DNA from: Urechidicola vernalis | Lineage (GTDB): Bacteria; Bacteroidota; Bacteroidia; Flavobacteriales; Flavobacteriaceae | Length of the DNA: 64,000 nt | Assembly: GCF_031846385.1 (NCBI RefSeq) | Contig: NZ_JAVRHV010000003.1 | Coordinates: 62,001-126,000, forward strand | Direction of reading: 5' to 3' | Shown here: positions 58,570 to 64,000 of the stretch, piece after piece | Numbering within the stretch: the stretch's first letter is position 1 | Layout of the letters: each line of letters starts with the position of its first letter | The notes under the pieces: generated by a model | What the model saw: only the letters and a program-made list of their open reading frames with translations | The model's database searches: none | Told to the model about the DNA's origin: nothing | Made by a program: the position numbers and the translations under genes

Positions 58570-61044
58570 ATGAAGAAGAAACTGTTTTCCATATTATTTC
58601 TAGTATTCGCTACTACTATTTTTGCTCAAGTAAAAATAGGGGGAGTGGTTGTTGATGAAAATAGGGAAAGCATTCCATTTGCCAATGTTGTTTTTGTTGG
58701 TTCTACTGTAGGTACAGTTTCAGACGAAGACGGAAAATTTTATTTAGAATCGGATAAGACTTACACGCAGATAGAAGTATCATTCCTTGGTTATAAAACA
58801 AAACAATTAACTGTTAAAAATAGAGATCTTAATTTGGCTATAGTTCTAGAAGAAGATAGTGATGAACTAGATGAGGTGGTCATTTATTCTGGCAGAATTA
58901 AAAACAAAGGAAATCCAGCGGTTGCAATTCTCAGAAAAATATGGGAAAAAAAGAGGCAAAACGGAACCAATCTTTTTGATCAATATGAATATGAGAAGTA
59001 TGAAAAATTAGAATTCGACCTCAATAATATAGATAGCGTTATGATGCAACGTAAGATTTATAAGGGGATGGAATTTATTTTTGATAATGTAGATACTTCA
59101 AGAGTTACGGGTAAATCGTATTTGCCAATATTTATTAATGAAGCTGTATATAAGACCTATGGAAATAACAAGTCTAAAAGAAAAAGAGAAGATTTAGTAG
59201 GTAATAAAAATTCTGGATTTGAATCGAATCAACATGTTATAGCCTATATAAAAGACTTGTATTTAGAGTATAATATCTATGATAATTATATTAAAATTTT
59301 TGACAAGAGTTTTGTAAGTCCACTTTCTAAAACAGGTTTACTAACCTACAATTATGCATTAACCGATAGTGCGTATATAGATAATAAATGGTGTTATAAT
59401 ATTGTGTATTACCCACGTAGAAAGGGCGAACTTACTTTTAAAGGTGACTTTTGGGTAAATGATTCGACTTTCGCGGTTAAAGAAATTAATATGTACGCTA
59501 ATAAAAGTGCAAATATTAATTGGATTAAAGATATTTATATAGAGCAAGAATATGACGTATTAAATGATTCAGTTTTTCTTTTGAAGAAAGATTTTATGCT
59601 TTCTGATTTTAGTATAGGTAAGAAAGAAAAATCTAAAGGTATGTACGGGAAGCGTACAACTATGTACCGGAATTATAAATTCAATGAAGACAAAGGAGAA
59701 GATTTCTATAAGGCTGAAGCGGATATAAATGATGAAAGTATTTATGTACGTGATGAAACATATTGGGATGAAAACAGACAAGAGAAACTGAGTAAAGATG
59801 AATTAGGGGTGTACAAAATGTTAGACACTTTAAGTACCGTTCCTAAATTTAAACGAATTACTAGTCTAGTTACCATTTTGGGGTCTGGTTATGTAGAATT
59901 CAATAACTTCGATTTTGGACCGATATTCTCAACTTTTGGAATGAATGATGTCGAAGGGCTTCGAATTCGGGCAGGTGGAAGAACCTATTTTGGAGGGAAT
60001 GAACCTTGGCGTTTGCAAGGTTATATGGCTTATGGTTTTAAGGACGATCAGGTTAAATACGGACTGTCTGGTAAGTGGATGGTTGATAAAAAGAACCGTA
60101 TTATTTTAAGTGGTGGTAACCGTAGAGATGTGGAGCAAATTGGAGTGAGTTTAACCACGACAAATGATATTTTGGGGCGTAGTTTTGCTTCATCCGCATT
60201 TTTTACCACAGGTGATTCTAATAAGTTAACCTCGATAAATTTATCTAACTTTTTAGTTACGGCTGAACCCAAGAAAAATGTAACCTTTAGAACGGGTATT
60301 TCATATAGGACTTTAAAGTCCGCATCTCCAGAATTTAATCTTGATTATTTTGATGAAAACGGAGATACTCAATCTCAGGTGAAACAAGCAGAATTTGATT
60401 TTACCTTGCAATTGACGCCGAAAAGAGAAACCATCGGTTACGGTGTTGAGCGAAATGACGTAAATCAGGATTACGCAAGGATTTTGGTTAATTACACACG
60501 TGGACTTCCAAATCTTTTCGATTCGGATTTCGATTATCATAAGTTGCAATTTTATTACCATCAGCGTTTTTTAGTCGGAGGTTTTGGTAGGCTATATACC
60601 ACTTTTGAGACTGGGAAAATATTTGGCGAAGTACCGCTCGGTTTATTGAGTGTTGTTCCTGGTAACCAATCCTATTTTGTAATTCCGAACACATACGCAT
60701 TATTAGATTATTATGATTTTGTTACCGATACTCATGCATCAGTGCACTTAGAGCATCATTTTAACGGACGCTTTTTCTCTAAAATTCCTTTTCTAAAAAA
60801 GTTAAACTTTAGGGAGGTTGTAGGATTCAAATCGGTTTGGGGAAGTATATCGGATGAGAACATTGCTATCAATGCTTCCGATGTTATTTATCAGGCTCCA
60901 GAAGACGTTTATTTTGAGTACAGTGCAGGGATTGAAAATATATTTAAAGTGTTTCGTTTAGACTTTATTTGGCGGGGAAGTTATAGAGATATGCCTAACG
61001 CTAACAATTTTGGAATCAAGGGCTCCTTTGGATTCCGTTTTTAA
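58570..61044 (+). CDS. DUF5686 outer-membrane protein with carboxypeptidase-regulatory-like domain
   Basis: The 824-residue product has a signal peptide ending IFAQ (about residue 20), then a CarboxypepD_reg-like beta-sandwich (about 22-105: GVVVDENRESIPFANVVFVG, TVGTVSDEDGKFYL, VSFLGYKTKQL, LEEDSDELDEVVIYSGR). This N-terminal module is shared with SusC-type receptors. A long DUF5686 region follows, with a middle beta part (LTFKGDFWVNDSTFAVKEIN) and a C-terminal barrel (about 450-824) ending GIKGSFGFRF. No TonB box is evident. Bacteroidetes encode many such proteins of unknown role at the outer membrane. The start lies only 5 bp after the pdhB terminator's T tract, so the mRNA leader must be short or overlap the hairpin. 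Confidence 0.85.
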   Translation: MKKKLFSILFLVFATTIFAQVKIGGVVVDENRESIPFANVVFVGSTVGTVSDEDGKFYLESDKTYTQIEVSFLGYKTKQLTVKNRDLNLAIVLEEDSDELDEVVIYSGRIKNKGNPAVAILRKIWEKKRQNGTNLFDQYEYEKYEKLEFDLNNIDSVMMQRKIYKGMEFIFDNVDTSRVTGKSYLPIFINEAVYKTYGNNKSKRKREDLVGNKNSGFESNQHVIAYIKDLYLEYNIYDNYIKIFDKSFVSPLSKTGLLTYNYALTDSAYIDNKWCYNIVYYPRRKGELTFKGDFWVNDSTFAVKEINMYANKSANINWIKDIYIEQEYDVLNDSVFLLKKDFMLSDFSIGKKEKSKGMYGKRTTMYRNYKFNEDKGEDFYKAEADINDESIYVRDETYWDENRQEKLSKDELGVYKMLDTLSTVPKFKRITSLVTILGSGYVEFNNFDFGPIFSTFGMNDVEGLRIRAGGRTYFGGNEPWRLQGYMAYGFKDDQVKYGLSGKWMVDKKNRIILSGGNRRDVEQIGVSLTTTNDILGRSFASSAFFTTGDSNKLTSINLSNFLVTAEPKKNVTFRTGISYRTLKSASPEFNLDYFDENGDTQSQVKQAEFDFTLQLTPKRETIGYGVERNDVNQDYARILVNYTRGLPNLFDSDFDYHKLQFYYHQRFLVGGFGRLYTTFETGKIFGEVPLGLLSVVPGNQSYFVIPNTYALLDYYDFVTDTHASVHLEHHFNGRFFSKIPFLKKLNFREVVGFKSVWGSISDENIAINASDVIYQAPEDVYFEYSAGIENIFKVFRLDFIWRGSYRDMPNANNFGIKGSFGFRF

Positions 61045-61068
61045 AAACATAATTTTAGTAGATTTTAC

Positions 61069-61099
61069 TTTGGCTAACTGTTGATATTCACTACTTTTG
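61069..61099 (+). promoter_or_regulatory. ppa promoter, full Bacteroidetes consensus
   Basis: TTTG (61069-61072) and TACTTTTG (61092-61099) are exactly 19 bp apart, and the -7 box lies 18 bp before the ATG at 61118. Confidence 0.75.
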
Positions 61100-61117
61100 C
61101 ACTCCAAAATTTAGAAG

Positions 61118-61645
61118 ATGACAATTAGCAAAACCAAGACTTTTGATGTCTTAATAGAAATTCCAAAAGGAAGTAGAAATAAGTATGAGTATGATTTTGA
61201 ATTGAATAAAATTCGTTTTGACCGAATGTTATTTTCTTCAATGATGTATCCGGGAGATTACGGATTCATTCCAGAAACTTTAGCCTTAGATGGAGATCCA
61301 TTAGATGTATTGGTTTTAATGCATGAGCCAACATTTCCGATGTGCGTTATGGAAGTAAAAGCCGTTGGTGTTTTCCATATGGCCGATGAGAAAGGACCAG
61401 ACGAAAAAATAGTTTGTGTTCCTGTATCGGATCCAATTTGGAGTAAGAAGGGAGATATTTCTGAATTGAATCCACATAGGCTTCAAGAAATTGAGCATTT
61501 CTTTCAAGTATATAAAGATTTAGAGAAGAAAAAAGTTGATGTTGGAGATTGGGGTAATGCTGAAGAAGCTTATGAAATCCTTGAAAAATGCATCGAAAGA
61601 TATGAAAATAGTGAGCACAAAACGAATGGAAATTTTACCATTTAA
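61118..61645 (+). CDS. ppa: Inorganic pyrophosphatase, soluble family I
   Basis: The 175-residue cytoplasmic enzyme splits pyrophosphate to two phosphates. It shows DVLIEIPKGSRNKYEYDFEL, FDRMLFSSMMYPGDYGFIPE, the signature GDPLDVLVLMHEPTFP with the metal Asp residues, and a C-terminal region with HRLQEIEHFFQVYKDLEKKK. All active-site positions that I can judge are present and the length is standard. It has a full consensus promoter and a strong terminator. The membrane pyrophosphatase hppA follows about 110 bp later in the same direction but from its own promoter. Confidence 0.97.
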   Translation: MTISKTKTFDVLIEIPKGSRNKYEYDFELNKIRFDRMLFSSMMYPGDYGFIPETLALDGDPLDVLVLMHEPTFPMCVMEVKAVGVFHMADEKGPDEKIVCVPVSDPIWSKKGDISELNPHRLQEIEHFFQVYKDLEKKKVDVGDWGNAEEAYEILEKCIERYENSEHKTNGNFTI

Positions 61646-61666
61646 TTAATGTGAATTAAGCATATT

Positions 61667-61703
61667 AAAACCTCCTAAAAGTTTGACTTTTAGGAGGTTT
61701 TTT
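61667..61703 (+). terminator. Terminator after ppa
   Basis: AAAACCTCCTAAAAGT and ACTTTTAGGAGGTTTT form a perfect 16-bp stem with a 3-nt loop and a following T tract, 21 bp after the ppa stop. Confidence 0.92.
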
Positions 61704-61720
61704 ATTCTCCCTTATTTTAC

Positions 61721-61728
61721 TACATTTG
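61721..61728 (+). promoter_or_regulatory. -7 box for hppA
   Basis: TACATTTG matches TAnnTTTG and lies 27 bp before the hppA ATG at 61756. No clear -33 element can be seen. Confidence 0.55.
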
Positions 61729-61755
61729 CTCCACTTAATTAATTAAAACTATAAT

Positions 61756-64000
61756 ATGGAATCTAATATTATATACGTGCCAGTTGCTTTGGCAGTATTA
61801 GGACTGGTATTTATGCTAGTTAAAATGGCTTGGGTTAAAAAACAACCAAGCGGTAATGAAAGAATGCAAAGTATTTCTAAAAGTATTAAAGAAGGGGCCT
61901 TGGCCTTTTTAAGTGCTGAATACCGATTGTTGGCAATTTTTGTTGTCATCGCATCAATCGCATTATTCTTCATTACTACTGTAGAAGGAGTTCATACACA
62001 TTGGATGATCGTTCCAGCGTTTATTATAGGAGCTGTATTTTCGGCATTTGCAGGAAATATTGGGATGCGTATTGCAACAGATGCAAACGCACGTACAGCG
62101 GAAGCAGCAAAAACTAGTTTGCCTCAAGCATTAAAAGTTTCATTTGGCGGAGGTACTGTTATGGGGCTTGGTGTTGCAGGATTGGCAGTACTAGGTTTAA
62201 CTTTAATATTTATGTTTTTCGTTGGGCAATTCATGGGGAATGATGGTTCTTTTTATGAAAATATGACCATCGTGTTAGAAACACTTGCAGGTTTTTCTTT
62301 AGGTGCTGAATCTATTGCATTATTTGCACGTGTAGGTGGAGGTATTTATACAAAAGCAGCAGATGTTGGTGCAGATTTAGTAGGAAAAGTTGAAGCGGGA
62401 ATTCCAGAAGATGATCCTCGTAACCCGGCAACAATTGCAGATAACGTTGGAGATAATGTTGGAGATGTTGCAGGAATGGGAGCAGATTTATTTGGTTCGT
62501 ATGTTGCTACAGTATTGGCTGCAATGGTTTTAGGTAACTACGTGATTCAAGATATTAGTTTAGCTAGCGGTTCTCAATTTACAGACAACTTCAATAACAT
62601 GGGGCCAATTCTTTTGCCTGTTGTAATTGCAGGTGTTGGAATTTTAGCGTCTATTATTGGAACATTTTTAGTTGGAATTAAGAACAACGATGCAAAAGAG
62701 GCACAGGTTCAAAAAGCGTTAGATTTAGGTAACTGGGTGGCAATTATTTTGACATTGGCAGCGAGTTATTTTTTAATTACTTGGATGTTGCCAGAAACAA
62801 TGGAAATGAAATTCTTTGGTGAAGGCTATGTAACTGTACCAGCAATGAACGTATTCTATGCGGCATGCATTGGACTAGCGGTAGGCGCATTAATTTCTGT
62901 GGTTACAGCATACTATACTTCTTTAGGTAAGAAGCCAGTTATGGACATTGTTCAAAATTCTGGAACTGGAGCAGCAACGAACATAATCGCAGGATTGGCG
63001 GTAGGAATGAAATCTACTTTCTTGTCGGTTATTTTATTTGCAGCAGCTATTTATGGTTCTTATGAATTAGCAGGATTTTATGGTGTTGCATTAGCAGCAT
63101 CGGCAATGATGGCTACAACAGCGATGCAATTAGCAATTGATGCATTTGGACCTATTGCAGATAATGCAGGAGGTGTTGCAGAAATGAGTGAGTTAGAGAG
63201 TCACGTTAGAGAACGTACAGATATATTAGATTCAGTTGGTAATACAACTGCAGCAGTTGGTAAAGGATTTGCAATTGCATCAGCGGCATTAACTGCCTTG
63301 GCTTTATTTGCAGCGTATGTTACATTTACGGGTATTGATGGAATTAACATCTTTAAGGCAGATGTATTAGCAATGTTATTTGTAGGAGGAATGATTCCTG
63401 TAATCTTCTCTGCACTAGCAATGGAGTCTGTGGGTAAAGCGGCCATGGAAATGGTACATGAGGTACGTCGTCAGTTCAAAGAAATTCCTGGAATTATGGA
63501 AGGGACTGGTACACCTGAGTATGCTAAGTGTGTAGATATTTCTACAAAAGCAGCATTAAGAGAAATGATTATTCCTGGATTGATTACGATTATTACACCG
63601 ATTATAATCGGATTGGCATTTGGTGCTGAGCCGTTAGGAGGTTATATGGCAGGTGTATGTGTTAGTGGTGTTATGTGGGCTATCTTCCAAAACAATGCTG
63701 GAGGTGCCTGGGATAATGCTAAGAAATCTTTTGAAGCAGGTGTAGAAATTGATGGTGAGATGACATTTAAAGGTTCTGAGGCTCATAAAGCGGCAGTAAC
63801 TGGAGATACGGTTGGAGATCCATTTAAAGATACTTCTGGACCATCTATGAATATCTTAATTAAATTGACATGTTTAGTTGGATTGGTACTTGCTCCAATT
63901 TTAGGAAGTACTTCTTCTAACGAACATACAGGTTCAAAAGAGATGCATAAAGAAATTAAAGTTGAGGTATATGCTGAACATTCTGATGTTGCAACGGGGA
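61756..64000 (+). CDS. hppA: Membrane-bound ion-pumping pyrophosphatase, 3' end beyond window
   Basis: The frame is open from ATG 61756 (MESNIIYVPVALAVLGLVFM) to the window edge, about 748 codons, so only the C-terminal part is missing. It is an integral membrane protein with about sixteen helices that uses pyrophosphate to pump H+ or Na+. The catalytic signature is complete: DDPRNPATIADNVGDNVGDV then AGMGADLFGSYVAT, with later FGPIADNAGGVAEM and DTVGDPFKDTSGPS. GNTTAAVGKGFAIASAALTA carries Ala where potassium-independent pumps have Lys, so it should be potassium-dependent. Whether it pumps sodium or protons cannot be settled by eye. It follows ppa, and both dispose of pyrophosphate. Confidence 0.95.
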   Translation, partial: MESNIIYVPVALAVLGLVFMLVKMAWVKKQPSGNERMQSISKSIKEGALAFLSAEYRLLAIFVVIASIALFFITTVEGVHTHWMIVPAFIIGAVFSAFAGNIGMRIATDANARTAEAAKTSLPQALKVSFGGGTVMGLGVAGLAVLGLTLIFMFFVGQFMGNDGSFYENMTIVLETLAGFSLGAESIALFARVGGGIYTKAADVGADLVGKVEAGIPEDDPRNPATIADNVGDNVGDVAGMGADLFGSYVATVLAAMVLGNYVIQDISLASGSQFTDNFNNMGPILLPVVIAGVGILASIIGTFLVGIKNNDAKEAQVQKALDLGNWVAIILTLAASYFLITWMLPETMEMKFFGEGYVTVPAMNVFYAACIGLAVGALISVVTAYYTSLGKKPVMDIVQNSGTGAATNIIAGLAVGMKSTFLSVILFAAAIYGSYELAGFYGVALAASAMMATTAMQLAIDAFGPIADNAGGVAEMSELESHVRERTDILDSVGNTTAAVGKGFAIASAALTALALFAAYVTFTGIDGINIFKADVLAMLFVGGMIPVIFSALAMESVGKAAMEMVHEVRRQFKEIPGIMEGTGTPEYAKCVDISTKAALREMIIPGLITIITPIIIGLAFGAEPLGGYMAGVCVSGVMWAIFQNNAGGAWDNAKKSFEAGVEIDGEMTFKGSEAHKAAVTGDTVGDPFKDTSGPSMNILIKLTCLVGLVLAPILGSTSSNEHTGSKEMHKEIKVEVYAEHSDVATG

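Overview
The window is AT-rich chromosomal DNA from a member of the Bacteroidetes, most likely a marine Flavobacteriaceae. The evidence is a type IX secretion (T9SS) type B substrate with a PorP/SprF partner, gliding genes gldB and gldC, many Bacteroidetes-type promoters (TAnnTTTG at -7, sometimes with TTTG 18-19 nt upstream), lipoproteins with Bacteroidetes lipoboxes, and a murI / ompH / ompH / bamA / uppS / nadK gene order that I recall as typical of the phylum. I see no insertion sequence, prophage, CRISPR array, rRNA or tRNA. The genome uses strong hairpin terminators, many of them bidirectional between convergent genes.

Layout. 1-2.4 kb: tail of an aldose 1-epimerase, then two secreted hydrolases (an EEP-fold phosphodiesterase-like protein and an alkaline-phosphatase-superfamily protein). 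2.5-3.8 kb: a small secreted protein divergent from a PAS-LuxR regulator. 4.0-6.9 kb: xylB-xylA. 7.0-9.5 kb: a free-standing DsbD N-terminal domain followed by full DsbD. 9.5-15.6 kb: an outer-membrane-type protein, an N-acyl-D-amino-acid deacylase-like lipoprotein, a Tat-exported TIM-barrel protein, a porin and DoxX. 15.8-22.3 kb: a long minus-strand envelope block with a glycine-zipper protein, an NTF2-like lipoprotein, three tandem POTRA-less Omp85 barrels, two tandem SYLF proteins and a cupin. 22.4-28.1 kb: the T9SS type B giant, its PorP-like partner and a second phosphatase-superfamily protein.

28.1-36.2 kb (minus) is the core envelope-biogenesis cluster: murI, two Skp/OmpH chaperones, bamA, uppS, an outer-membrane protein, nadK and a CBS protein. 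36.3-38.2 kb: pdxJ, an esterase and a small four-helix membrane protein. 38.3-44.3 kb: tig, an uncharacterised two-domain protein, clpP, clpX and dnaG. This groups nascent-chain folding, proteolysis and primase. 44.6-49.9 kb: nadE, gldB, gldC, a folK-deoxynucleoside kinase fusion and sppA. 50.1-55.4 kb: an AraC regulator divergent from a small secreted protein, then folA, thyA, nupC and a bifunctional nuclease. With the folK-dNK fusion these form a folate/thymidylate/nucleoside-salvage neighbourhood. 55.4-64 kb: etfBA divergent from pdhB, a DUF5686 outer-membrane protein, soluble pyrophosphatase and the membrane pyrophosphatase hppA, which runs off the window end.

Most of the window is conserved chromosomal housekeeping and I found no clear new defence or mobile system. 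The points most worth a second look are: a DnaG zinc domain lacking all four zinc ligands at the canonical spacing; the three-gene POTRA-less Omp85 operon; the free DsbD alpha domain; the uncharacterised protein between tig and clpP; an 18-bp perfect palindrome between etfB and pdhB; and a GACA/TGTC inverted repeat upstream of three separate envelope genes.
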